Virus record (IMG/VR): IMGVR_UViG_3300029787_000267
Coordinates: 1 to 26,927 of that record
Length of the DNA: 26,927 nucleotides
Origin: a virus
Direction: 5' to 3' (one strand)
Below, one piece after another: positions 10,041-17,965 of the stretch; the first letter of the stretch is position 1; the number at the start of each line of letters is the position of its first letter. The translations under genes were made by a program, and so were the position numbers. The notes beneath the pieces were generated by a model. That model ran no database searches and was not told the DNA's origin. It was given only the letters and a program-made list of their open reading frames with translations.

Positions 10041-10056
10041 CTTATATTTATTAATG
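10041..10056 (+). promoter_or_regulatory. putative phage promoter element
   Basis: CTTATATTTATTAATG lies in a 77-base gap between the 1325-residue structural gene and the next gene. The identical 16 bases recur at 22239-22254, and the 12-base core TTATATTTATTA recurs at 13134-13145; these are the only three gaps of 49 bases or more in the window. Here the core is preceded, four bases upstream, by TTTAAC (10032-10037), and the same spacing is seen at 13124-13129. The core contains TATATTTA, close to the Bacteroidota -7 box TAnnTTTG except for the last base. That it is a promoter is inference. Confidence 0.45.
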
Positions 10057-10096
10057 ATAAAGAATAGTTATATAATTTCCACAGGAGCAAAAAACA

Positions 10097-10696
10097 ATGG
10101 GATTTTTAGACAATACAACAATTACAGTAGACGCAGTATTAACAAAAAAAGGTCGTGAAGTATTAGCGAGAGGTGTAGAAAATTTTAAAATTACAAAATT
10201 TGCACTCGCAGACGATGAAATAGATTATAATCTATGGGATACATCACATCCAAATGGTTCATCTTATTATGGGGCAGTTATTGAAAATATGCCTTTATTA
10301 GAAGCATTCGTAGATGAGAATCAAATAATGAGATATAAACTTATTACATTACCAAAAAATACGGTAACTATGGCGATTCTCGCAATAGATAATACTGTAA
10401 AAGAAATAAATTCAAACTCATCTACTTCAATACAACCATCTACATTAAATTTATTCACGGATGAATCATATACGTTTACTATCCACAATACTGATATCGC
10501 AACGATACAAGTAGTGGGTTCAGGAAACACAACAAGTGATTCCGAAGATAGAACAATGACTATTTCTAATGCTAAAGAAGTCGCAGTAGTTGGACAAACT
10601 CTTTCTGAATCAACTTCTTTAAGAAAAACTCAATTAACAATAACAGGTCAACAAAGTGGACAATCAGTTGTTATCACGTTGAATCATAACGGATAG
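10097..10696 (+). CDS. conserved phage structural protein with Ig-like C-terminus
   Basis: 199 residues. The start has a clear ribosome binding site (AGGAG, 9 bases upstream of the ATG). The first about 100 residues (GFLDNTTITVDAVLTKKGREVLARG, KITKFALADDEIDYNLWD, YYGAVIENMPLLEAFVDE) match a conserved protein I know from tail regions of large marine phages, without known function. The second half (about 108-199) is Ser/Thr-rich and beta-stranded (STLNLFTDESYTFTIHNTDIATIQVVG ... RKTQLTITGQQSGQSVVITL), resembling a bacterial Ig-like (Big2-type) fold, which in phages often decorates the virion surface. First gene after the putative promoter at 10041, probably co-transcribed with the two following genes. 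Confidence 0.75.
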   Translation: MGFLDNTTITVDAVLTKKGREVLARGVENFKITKFALADDEIDYNLWDTSHPNGSSYYGAVIENMPLLEAFVDENQIMRYKLITLPKNTVTMAILAIDNTVKEINSNSSTSIQPSTLNLFTDESYTFTIHNTDIATIQVVGSGNTTSDSEDRTMTISNAKEVAVVGQTLSESTSLRKTQLTITGQQSGQSVVITLNHNG

Positions 10697-10706
10697 GAGA
10701 TTATAA

Positions 10707-12080
10707 ATGCCACATTCAGAATTAAGCCCAACTTTAGTACCTACAAGTAGTTTAGCAGATGCTAAAAACTACATACAATCTAAAGTATCGTCACGAGATT
10801 ATGCAAGATTTTTTGAACTTATTCAAGATATTGCATTAATACCAGACGCAGTTTTTAGGTATAACTCTCAACACGAGGGAGAAAACGGAGACAACGGAGA
10901 CAACGGAGACAACGGAGACAACGGAAACAACGGAAACGGTGGTTCAAATAATCCATATAGACCTTTCCAAGATGGAGATGTATCTGAAACTTTAAGAACA
11001 AAAGTTACAAGTGGTTTATTCTCAGGTGGTTTAGGTTCATTAACAACATTTTTTACACAATCAAATGCAGGAGCAAGAACAGGTTCTTATTTAGATATTT
11101 ACGATAAAGACATTAATTCTGATTCAACAGCAGAGGTTCAATTTTCAGTAGGATATGCAAATGTAAATGGTAGTGGTTCAGTTGGAAATACAACCAAGAC
11201 AATAGCTGGAAACAGAGAAACAGCAGCACTTTATAAACAATTTGCAAATGTTTTATTACCACCAGGAACAGATAAATTTACTTTTACAGGCGCAGGTTCA
11301 ACATCAGATGATTTCTATTTTGTAGTATTCAATAGAGCCCGTATGAGAGAAAAAGTTGACCCAGGTAATTGGGAAATTAAATTACATTGTTCAGGTTCTG
11401 GACCAGATAACGTTATTAATTTTGGTTCTAACCTTGGTTCAGGAAGTTTTGATATAAGACTTATTGACGATAGTGGAGCAACAACAAATGTTGATGTTAA
11501 CCAAGGTGGTAGAGTATTTAATGTTGTTACAGGTTCAATCACATCAGGAACAGAGGTCATTGATACAACAGCAGCAAATCAGCCAGGTGGAGCATATGGT
11601 TTATTCTATCCTGATTTAGGAATTATATTATTAAACAGAGATATCCTTGATAACTCAGCTTCTTTAGGAGAAACTACAAGGGGACCTAACAACACATTAG
11701 TCCACACACCAACAAGTTCAAATGCGTTTGATTTCAATTCGGAATTGTTGTATAATTCAATAAAAAGTGGTTCATACTTTGCAGCTCGTAGAGAAGAAGA
11801 AATTAGTTCAACGAGTTATTTCGCCAGAGTAAAAAATCAAGACTTTAACTTTAGTAATAATCCAACCTTCACATCAGCATCAGCTGGAACTGAAGGAGGA
11901 ACGCCATCTTCAACAGGAAAATTTACACAAGCTACTTTTGAAAAAGACCCGAAAGTGTACATTACACAAGTTGGACTTTATAATGATTCAAATGAGTTAT
12001 TAGCAATTGCTAAATTATCTCAACCGGTCCTTAAAACTTTCGCTAGGGAGGCAGTAATTAAAGTCAAACTTGATTTTTAG
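10707..12080 (+). CDS. tail/fibre-type structural protein with collagen-like tract
   Basis: 457 residues, AGGAG 7 bases before the ATG. The N-terminal about 55 residues are helical (LADAKNYIQSKVSSRDYARFFELIQDIALIP), possibly a virion attachment part. Residues about 58-78 are Gly-X-Y triplets (GENGDNGDN...GNNGNGG) encoded by seven 9-base units. The rest is beta-rich and poor in cysteine. The last about 46 residues (PKVYITQVGLYNDSNELLAIAKLSQPV...KVKLDF) are clearly related to the end of the next protein (PYVTQVGLYDDFGQLLVVGKLGKPI...VVRFDV). Such a shared C-terminal module suggests paired structural proteins that plug into the same partner or each other. A tail-fibre or baseplate-appendage role is inferred from this and from position. 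Confidence 0.74.
   Translation: MPHSELSPTLVPTSSLADAKNYIQSKVSSRDYARFFELIQDIALIPDAVFRYNSQHEGENGDNGDNGDNGDNGNNGNGGSNNPYRPFQDGDVSETLRTKVTSGLFSGGLGSLTTFFTQSNAGARTGSYLDIYDKDINSDSTAEVQFSVGYANVNGSGSVGNTTKTIAGNRETAALYKQFANVLLPPGTDKFTFTGAGSTSDDFYFVVFNRARMREKVDPGNWEIKLHCSGSGPDNVINFGSNLGSGSFDIRLIDDSGATTNVDVNQGGRVFNVVTGSITSGTEVIDTTAANQPGGAYGLFYPDLGIILLNRDILDNSASLGETTRGPNNTLVHTPTSSNAFDFNSELLYNSIKSGSYFAARREEEISSTSYFARVKNQDFNFSNNPTFTSASAGTEGGTPSSTGKFTQATFEKDPKVYITQVGLYNDSNELLAIAKLSQPVLKTFAREAVIKVKLDF
10878..10940 (+). repeat. 9-bp minisatellite encoding Gly-X-Y triplets
   Basis: Seven consecutive 9-base units in frame with the surrounding gene: GGAGAAAAC, four exact copies of GGAGACAAC, then GGAAACAAC and GGAAACGGT. 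Each unit encodes a GEN/GDN/GNN-type triplet pair boundary with Gly at every third residue. Identical tandem copies at the DNA level imply recent slippage, so copy number is expected to vary between related phages. Confidence 0.9.
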
Positions 12081-12089
12081 GACAAACCA

Positions 12090-13121
12090 ATGTTCAAGAA
12101 TCTTGATACTAAAGATGTTTCAATAAGACCTTTTCAGGTCAATAAAAACTTCACGCATAATAATAATGATAGTGGTAGTGGTGTGTTTGCCATTAAAGCA
12201 ATCAGTGGTTCTTTTAGAAACTATGATAGTGGTTCTGATACCGTAACAAATGTTGTATCAAGTTCAGTATCAAGTAGTTATTTTGCACTACCAACTTGGC
12301 ATACAACCAACAATAGTTTTTATCGTGATTTTTCATCAAAACCTTCATTATTAGCTGGTTCAGGTATTATTAGTAAACAAAATAGAGAAATAAATGGAAC
12401 AGCTAGAATTATTAGTGTTGCAAAAAACCTTTATGGTGAAAGAATAAAACCAGGTTCTATTAATTTATCAGCTACGATTGGTGGAGTTACTTTTGATATT
12501 AGAGATGATGAAGATGGAAATCTTTATGACAATGCACACTCTGCGAGTTTTGCTGCATTCAAGTCAAGTTCATTTGATAGAGGTCAAGGAGTTTCATCAG
12601 CAACAGCAACTCTTGGTAGTGGTTCAGAAGTAGGTAATGTATTTTATGACCAAGGTTTATTAGTAATAACTGACACAGGTTCTTACTCAGATTTAGGTGA
12701 CCAAGGTAATCCATATACTTTAAAACATCAAGCAACACGAACAATTTATGAATATGAATTCCGTATGACTGCAAACGCAAATGAATTCAACAGAACCACA
12801 AATATAAGCACCACAAAAGAAAGAAGTGGTAGTGTAAGAATAGATTCAACTGCGAGTGGAAGTGGACTTAACGATTTCATATATCAACTATTTCCATTGG
12901 GAGACCAACCAACAGGACAAGGGACAGGTAGTTTTTCAGCACAATACACACCCGCATCACAATCGGAGTCTTTCGTAACATCATCAGATTTTTATCCATA
13001 TGTAACTCAAGTAGGTCTTTATGATGACTTTGGTCAACTATTAGTTGTGGGTAAATTAGGTAAACCAATCAAATTAAGTACACAATTAGATACTACTTTT
13101 GTAGTTCGTTTTGATGTATAA
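12090..13121 (+). CDS. tail/fibre-type structural protein, C-terminal paralogue of preceding gene
   Basis: 343 residues, GGA 8 bases before the ATG and 9 bases after the preceding stop. It is beta-rich and very Ser/Gly/Thr-rich (AISGSFRNYDSGSDTVTNVVSSSVSSSYF), without signal peptide or membrane helix. The N-terminus (KNLDTKDVSIRPFQVNKNFTHN) and ARIISVAKNLYGERIKPGSINLS (about 105-127) match a conserved structural protein of large marine phages as I remember it. The final 46 residues share the YVTQVGLYDD...LL.VGKL..PI module with the preceding gene. Probably a virion component near the fibre attachment point. Last gene of the structural block; the next gap carries a promoter-like element. Confidence 0.74.
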   Translation: MFKNLDTKDVSIRPFQVNKNFTHNNNDSGSGVFAIKAISGSFRNYDSGSDTVTNVVSSSVSSSYFALPTWHTTNNSFYRDFSSKPSLLAGSGIISKQNREINGTARIISVAKNLYGERIKPGSINLSATIGGVTFDIRDDEDGNLYDNAHSASFAAFKSSSFDRGQGVSSATATLGSGSEVGNVFYDQGLLVITDTGSYSDLGDQGNPYTLKHQATRTIYEYEFRMTANANEFNRTTNISTTKERSGSVRIDSTASGSGLNDFIYQLFPLGDQPTGQGTGSFSAQYTPASQSESFVTSSDFYPYVTQVGLYDDFGQLLVVGKLGKPIKLSTQLDTTFVVRFDV

Positions 13122-13133
13122 TCTTTAACAACT

Positions 13134-13145
13134 TTATATTTATTA
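13134..13145 (+). promoter_or_regulatory. putative phage promoter element
   Basis: TTATATTTATTA in the 49-base gap before the secreted-protein gene at 13171, with TTTAAC at 13124-13129, four bases upstream, exactly as at 10032-10053. It lies 25 bases before the ATG, leaving room for a short leader containing the CGGAG ribosome binding site. It would drive the envelope-directed block. No hairpin terminator is visible in the same gap. Confidence 0.45.
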
Positions 13146-13170
13146 TTGTAAAAAACCAACGGAGAAAACA

Positions 13171-16149
13171 ATGTTTCAGTTTATGAAAAAAATGGTTATG
13201 ACAGCAGCAATGTTTGGAATTGTTTTTGCTCAAAATACTCCAGAACCTATTATTAGAGTTAAACAAATGGGTGAATGGAAGACACCAGAATACTGGTGGA
13301 AAGCGCAAGAAACTATCCAACTACAAACTTTCTTAGCAGATGATATTACAACACCTGCTTTAAAAAATAATAATTTTGACTCGTGGAGAGATGACATATT
13401 AGAAATAGAAGTCACCATTGATGATAAAGGAGCAGATATCACCACATTTAGATTTGATATTGCATTTGATAATGACCTTATTACTTGGGTTGAAAATGAC
13501 GGAACTAATGTAGAGTATGGTGGAGACGAAACAAATAATACAAATGGACATACTGCTTGGAGTCAAGGAAACTCACGAGTAATTAAAGGTAGTCATATAT
13601 CAGGTTGGGACGAGGGTGAGGAATCAGATGATGATTATACTTTTGAAGTAACTTACTTTGATGATGTTGGATATATAGATAGTATTCAAAATAGTGGTGC
13701 TGAACAATCAACAACGGATACAAGTTATGATTGGTTAAGAATTACTATGGTATCTCACGGACACGACGACGACGGAACAGCAGGACCAGATAAAAAGTTT
13801 GGTAATGGAAGCGGAAACGAAGTTCAAATCCTTAAATTACAATTTAGAATAGAGGATGTGGTGGATAATTATGAACCACACTCATTTAGGATTCCAACAC
13901 TTTATAGTGGTGGTAGTGGTTATTACACTTATGTAAGTGATGACTATCTATTACCATATAAACTTTATATTGACGGAAATTGGGGAACAGATGGAACAAA
14001 TAATGGTGGTGCAAGAGGAGACATTACTCTACACCCTAAACTTGTTGATGTTGAAGGTTTCGCAAGATACATTGGAGAAAAAACCGACACAGATAGTGAC
14101 GGCGTAGATGACGATACATTTGTTCAGAAAGCTTATCCTTATTGGAAAGTTGTATTTGAATTAGATGAAGATAATCCAGATGATAACTCTAATTGGTATG
14201 ATATAGAAGATGTAGCAGACGATACAAGCACAGCAGATGAAGATTTATCTGATGATGTTATCGGAGATGATAGTGGAACATACTATTATCTAAAAATGTT
14301 AGATACTAATGGAACGACAACATTAGCAAATCAAACATTACCAGGAAACGGATTTTTAGGAGTATCTTATTTTGATTATACCTACACAGATAAATACGGG
14401 TATTATAATATTCAATTACCAAGAAACAATAATTATAGAGTATCTTTCTGGCCACCAGATTCTCTTGATGTAATTGGTCAACATACACAATTAGAATTAG
14501 ATAGAGGAGCGATTACAAACATTAATGACGCAATCGCATCATTTAATTTCCAATCAAACAAATTTGAAACTAAAGATAATATCAATGTAGATTCACCAAG
14601 TGCTTACTTGATTGGTGATGTAGACGGAGATGATGTATTTCAATTAAACGATACATACTTTTTATGGGCATATGTAAGTGGAGTATTTGATTCAACATAT
14701 ACGCATATAAACGGAAATACATATCAAGACTGGTCAAGTATTGATAAATTGAAAGATTCAAACGGAAATGCAGAAACTCTTAATTACTACCAAGCACTTA
14801 GAGGTGGTGATACAAAACAAAGAAGAGAGTTTAGTGTTTTTTGGGACAATAATTTAGCACAAGAGGACTCAACACTTTCACAAGACGCTGGTGGCGTTAT
14901 TTGGATTAATCCTTTAATGGACCAAGTTCAAACGGGACAAGATACTTTAAATGTTAGTATCGGAGCAGGAACATCAACATTTGATGACCCTGATGTAGAT
15001 GGAGATGGAGATGTTAATCCAGATAGAACACTTGGTGAAATAGCATACTACTTTACAGGTGATATGAATTTATCAGGAACAATGGTTCAAGAAACAGGTG
15101 AAAATGCAGACGGATACCAAGACGCATACACAGGAACAACTTACTATCGTTGGGGAACACACACCGTTGTCCAAAACGGAAATTCAGGAGATAGTTCTTG
15201 GAATCAAAATTGTGTAAATGCAACTTGTGATGACGCACCAAGTGCTTGGACATACGCTGATAATAATAGTGGAAATTATGACGGAAGTAGTAGAACAATG
15301 GCTACAACACCTGATGTAAGATTAGAATTACCAGCAGATGGTACCGTTAAAGTTAGTATGGGTAATCAAGTTTCAGTTCCATTGACAATTAAACCAAGTC
15401 TTAATGAACTAACAGGAGAGACTACGAAGATTGCAGGATTTGAATTTGAAATAAGATATAGAGAAGACCAACTTACATTTATAGACGCTCAAACAGGACT
15501 TTTACCAGGCCCTTGGATGACTTATCTAAATGAAAGTGAAGAAGATGAAAATGGATATACTACAATTTCATTTGGTGGTTTAGACAATTCACCTAACAAT
15601 GCACCACAAGATTACTACATTACAGAAGATATGGTTGGTTTAGAACTAATATTTAGAGCCGATTCATTGAGTAATTCTACTGACGAGTGGACAACAGCAG
15701 ACCTACAATTCGTAGGAAAAGCAAATGCAGGTAATCCAAATGGTGATGACTTACTAATGGATAGACAAAGTGGTAATGTGAGAATATGGAATAGATATTG
15801 GGCATTTGGTGGTGGACAACCAAATGAGGACGAAATGACATATGTTTACCCAAATCCATACAACGCAAGTAATCCATTACACAAATCAATCAATTTTCAA
15901 TTCTTTATGGTTGAAGAGGGTAATGTAAACATTAGTATTTATAACACACTCGGACAGAAAATAGTTGAGTTGATGGATGATAATATTGAACAAGGATTAC
16001 ACAATTATAACTTTGGAAGTTTACCAGACGCAGTAGGTGAAGGGGAATCTATGTTTAATGGATATGATGATTTAGATTCAGGTGTTTATCTATTTGTAAT
16101 GGAGACTGGAAATAGAATTAAGTCCAAGAAATTTACAATAATTAAATAA
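13171..16149 (+). CDS. secreted multidomain protein with T9SS C-terminal sorting domain
   Basis: 992 residues with a signal peptide (KKMVMTAAMFGIVFA, likely cut between A20 and Q21). The mature part has a cohesin-like beta domain near the start (about 70-240), a Ca-binding thrombospondin-3-like run DTDSDGVDDD (about 307-316), two dockerin-like loops GDVDGDDVFQLND (about 481-493) and DPDVDGDGDVNPD (about 605-617), and a second cohesin-like domain (about 715-875). Residues about 890-992 form a type A T9SS sorting domain: YPNPYNASNP, VNISIYNTLGQKIVEL, DLDSGVYLFVMETG and final KSKKFTIIK. In FCB bacteria this domain sends proteins through the T9SS to the cell surface. Start at 13171 is favoured by GGAG 6 bases upstream; an in-frame ATG at 13183 is possible. 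The next gene is PorV/PorQ-like. Function of the cargo is unknown; surface adhesin or exclusion factor are guesses. Confidence 0.85.
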   Translation: MFQFMKKMVMTAAMFGIVFAQNTPEPIIRVKQMGEWKTPEYWWKAQETIQLQTFLADDITTPALKNNNFDSWRDDILEIEVTIDDKGADITTFRFDIAFDNDLITWVENDGTNVEYGGDETNNTNGHTAWSQGNSRVIKGSHISGWDEGEESDDDYTFEVTYFDDVGYIDSIQNSGAEQSTTDTSYDWLRITMVSHGHDDDGTAGPDKKFGNGSGNEVQILKLQFRIEDVVDNYEPHSFRIPTLYSGGSGYYTYVSDDYLLPYKLYIDGNWGTDGTNNGGARGDITLHPKLVDVEGFARYIGEKTDTDSDGVDDDTFVQKAYPYWKVVFELDEDNPDDNSNWYDIEDVADDTSTADEDLSDDVIGDDSGTYYYLKMLDTNGTTTLANQTLPGNGFLGVSYFDYTYTDKYGYYNIQLPRNNNYRVSFWPPDSLDVIGQHTQLELDRGAITNINDAIASFNFQSNKFETKDNINVDSPSAYLIGDVDGDDVFQLNDTYFLWAYVSGVFDSTYTHINGNTYQDWSSIDKLKDSNGNAETLNYYQALRGGDTKQRREFSVFWDNNLAQEDSTLSQDAGGVIWINPLMDQVQTGQDTLNVSIGAGTSTFDDPDVDGDGDVNPDRTLGEIAYYFTGDMNLSGTMVQETGENADGYQDAYTGTTYYRWGTHTVVQNGNSGDSSWNQNCVNATCDDAPSAWTYADNNSGNYDGSSRTMATTPDVRLELPADGTVKVSMGNQVSVPLTIKPSLNELTGETTKIAGFEFEIRYREDQLTFIDAQTGLLPGPWMTYLNESEEDENGYTTISFGGLDNSPNNAPQDYYITEDMVGLELIFRADSLSNSTDEWTTADLQFVGKANAGNPNGDDLLMDRQSGNVRIWNRYWAFGGGQPNEDEMTYVYPNPYNASNPLHKSINFQFFMVEEGNVNISIYNTLGQKIVELMDDNIEQGLHNYNFGSLPDAVGEGESMFNGYDDLDSGVYLFVMETGNRIKSKKFTIIK

Positions 16150-16158
16150 GGAGTAATT

Positions 16159-17013
16159 ATGAAAAAACTATTAGGTTTATTATTAATAACAGGAACATTA
16201 TTCGCACAAGCAAACAATGTCTTTACACTTAACCCAAGTGTAAATAGTGCCGGTATGGGTAATGTTGGTATGGCAAATGCTGATGTGAAAAATGTGTTTC
16301 ACAATCCAGCTTTTGCAGGATTAAATAAAAGACACCAAGAAATATCTTATGTGGATTGGTTACCAAATTTAACTGATGATATGGGATATCAAAGTATTTT
16401 ATATACTTCATCATTAGGTTGGTCAAGTGAACTATTTTACTTTGATTACGGAACACAAATTGAAGCGAATGAAGGTGGTCTCATATTAGGAGACTTCAAT
16501 GCGACATCATATAGATTAAGTGGTGGATATGGATTTGCAATCAAAGATTGGATGTTTGGAGCAAGACTAAATCTATACAATCATAACTTTATTGATAGTT
16601 TTGACATCAAGATGAATTATGGTTTTGACTTAGGTGCTTACAAAGAATTTGGAAACACATCTTTAGGATTAGTTCTAAAAGATGTTGGTGGTGAAACAGA
16701 ATTCTTAGACCAATCACTTAATCTACCTATGTCAATTGGTGTTGGTGTAGGACAAAAGTTTGGAAACTTTACATTAGCATCAGATATTAAGTTCTATGAA
16801 GACTATAATTCTATTGGATTAGGTGGACAATATGATTTAGGTATCGCAAGTCTTAAATTAGGATACTACACAGAATCAGAATTTGAAGTTGATTACTTAA
16901 CATTAGGTGGTGGTATTGACGCAGGTATCGTAGATATATCATTAGCATATTATTACAACACAGATAGTTTCCACAACGAAACATTAATGATTTCATTTGG
17001 GTTTGACTTATAA
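16159..17013 (+). CDS. PorV/PorQ-like outer-membrane beta-barrel protein
   Basis: 284 residues. Signal peptide KKLLGLLLITGTLFA with predicted cut before Q17. The mature N-terminus (NPSVNSAGMGNVGMANADVKNVFHNPAFAG, about 25-54) matches the hallmark of the PorV/PorQ family within the FadL-like barrels (usually SA..LGMGGA.VA..DD..A..NPAGL). After it come alternating strands with Gly and aromatics (YRLSGGYGFAIKDWMFGARLNLY, SLGLVLKDVGG, IGVGVGQKFGNFTLASDIKFY) up to a final TLMISFGFDL. PorV carries T9SS cargo from the SprA translocon to the attachment complex; PorQ anchors PorZ. It begins 9 bases after the T9SS cargo gene, with AGGAG upstream, so the two are surely one operon. PorV and PorQ cannot be told apart here; a plain FadL-type porin is the alternative. 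Confidence 0.75.
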   Translation: MKKLLGLLLITGTLFAQANNVFTLNPSVNSAGMGNVGMANADVKNVFHNPAFAGLNKRHQEISYVDWLPNLTDDMGYQSILYTSSLGWSSELFYFDYGTQIEANEGGLILGDFNATSYRLSGGYGFAIKDWMFGARLNLYNHNFIDSFDIKMNYGFDLGAYKEFGNTSLGLVLKDVGGETEFLDQSLNLPMSIGVGVGQKFGNFTLASDIKFYEDYNSIGLGGQYDLGIASLKLGYYTESEFEVDYLTLGGGIDAGIVDISLAYYYNTDSFHNETLMISFGFDL

Positions 17014-17126
17014 TGGAAGGTTTAGCAGAATTAAATAACCTAAGTTATTTTGATGGTATTATAATTACCATTTGGTTAGGTTTAATGTATTATGGAAAAT
17101 GTTGGATAGACAACAAATTTAAATAA
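17013..17126 (+). CDS. mini-protein with one membrane segment
   Basis: 37 residues, starting on the last base of the preceding stop (TAATG) and ending 10 bases before the next ATG. Residues about 14-27 (DGIIITIWLGLMYY) form a hydrophobic helix, followed by a short basic tail (CWIDNKFK). Too short for family assignment. Packing between two genes without gap supports its reality. Confidence 0.55.
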   Translation: MEGLAELNNLSYFDGIIITIWLGLMYYGKCWIDNKFK

Positions 17127-17136
17127 GGATATAAAA

Positions 17137-17547
17137 ATGGCAAAAAAACAAGTAGACGCAGAACAATTAGTAGATAATCTACAAAACGCAAAGTTTGGAT
17201 TATCAATACAAAATATAGTAGCTATCGTTACGGTATTATCATCACTCATAGCAGGTTGGTATACTTTTACAGGTAGAATAGATTCATTAGAAGAAGTAGT
17301 TCAAGGATTCGCAGAAACATCAGACATTGAATTAGTCGGACAGAAGTTAGAAGAGTTTGAAAAAAACATAGACTATCTAACAGAAAGAGTTGACGCTGGT
17401 GCAGACTTATCAGATATCAAAGGTGATATCGTAGAACTACAAGGTGATGTGAAAAATCTTAACAGAACTATTAGAAGTGTAAGTAAAGCAATTGAAACAC
17501 ACGAGGTAGATTTTCACGGAGACCCATTAGCAAAATTTAAAAACTAA
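17137..17547 (+). CDS. membrane-anchored coiled-coil protein
   Basis: 136 residues, unrecognised. AAGGAT lies 7 bases before the ATG. One membrane helix (about 24-43, IQNIVAIVTVLSSLIAGWYTF) without a cleavage site is followed by about 80 residues with heptad-like leucine/valine spacing (DSLEEVVQGFAETSD, LVGQKLEEFEKNIDYLTERVD, GDIVELQGDVKNLNRTIRSVSKAIE), predicted coiled coil, and a short tail. This architecture is that of inner-membrane spanins and of phage membrane adaptors; no partner with a lipobox sits inside or beside it. Role in lysis or envelope bridging is inference. Confidence 0.72.
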   Translation: MAKKQVDAEQLVDNLQNAKFGLSIQNIVAIVTVLSSLIAGWYTFTGRIDSLEEVVQGFAETSDIELVGQKLEEFEKNIDYLTERVDAGADLSDIKGDIVELQGDVKNLNRTIRSVSKAIETHEVDFHGDPLAKFKN

Positions 17548-17675
17548 TGATGTTCTTTAAAACCAACGAAGCAAAAATTAAACACTTACAAAAAGAGTTG
17601 AAACGAGAAGACTTGTCTTTATTGAAAAGATTAATCTTTATGGTCCAACTAATGATGTTAGGATTTAAAAAGTAA
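17547..17675 (+). CDS. basic/hydrophobic mini-protein
   Basis: 42 residues. Its ATG overlaps the previous stop by one base and its own stop overlaps the ferredoxin ATG by one base, a double TAATG arrangement that strongly suggests a translated gene. The first half is basic and helical (KIKHLQKELKRED), the second is hydrophobic and Met-rich (LIFMVQLMMLGF) ending in KK, an amphipathic or membrane-active peptide by appearance. No family recognised. Confidence 0.55.
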   Translation: MMFFKTNEAKIKHLQKELKREDLSLLKRLIFMVQLMMLGFKK

Positions 17676-17962
17676 TGGCATTTGTAATAACAGAACCTTG
17701 TATTTCAACTTGTGATACTGCTTGTGTATCGGTTTGTCCAGTGGATTGTATTCACGGACCAATTGATAAAGAAGGAGCAGGAGCAGAAGTTGAGGGTATG
17801 GACTCAGTTGCAGGTATGCAATTATATATACATCCTGACGAGTGTATTGATTGTGGTGCTTGTGAACCTGAATGTCCGGTAGATGCTATCTATGATGAAG
17901 ATGATTTACCAGAAGAATATGAAAAGTTCGTAGAAATTAACGCAAAATTTTTTGAGGAGTAA
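17675..17962 (+). CDS. bacterial-type ferredoxin with two Fe-S clusters
   Basis: 95 residues. MAFVITEPCISTCDTACVSVCPVDC (start) and YIHPDECIDCGACEPECPVDAIY (about 51-73) are the two cluster motifs of the 7Fe/8Fe FdxA-type ferredoxins, with CxxCxxCxxxCP intact in the second and C9, C13, C17, C21-Pro, C25 in the first. The acidic C-terminus (EEYEKFVEINAKFFEE) is usual in this family. An about 20-residue insertion between motifs (GAGAEVEGMDSVAGMQ) is also seen in FCB homologues, as I recall. Soluble, cytoplasmic electron carrier; which phage or host reductase uses it cannot be told. It lies between envelope genes and is translationally coupled to the mini-protein before it. Confidence 0.9.
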   Translation: MAFVITEPCISTCDTACVSVCPVDCIHGPIDKEGAGAEVEGMDSVAGMQLYIHPDECIDCGACEPECPVDAIYDEDDLPEEYEKFVEINAKFFEE

Positions 17963-17965
17963 AAA

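Noticed and set aside
10878-10940. Tandem repeat as CRISPR or replication iterons
   Set aside because: Units are 9 bases, in frame, without spacers, and encode Gly-X-Y within a structural gene.
13171-16149. Cellulosome component
   Set aside because: Cohesin- and dockerin-like features are present, but no carbohydrate-active domain or scaffoldin arrangement is visible, and the sorting domain points to surface display.
13171-17013. T9SS pair as a host DNA fragment wrongly joined to phage
   Set aside because: Strand, gene spacing, base composition, missing GATC/CATG/TCGA and the shared promoter-like word continue unbroken through it, so phage origin is favoured, though read mapping would settle it.
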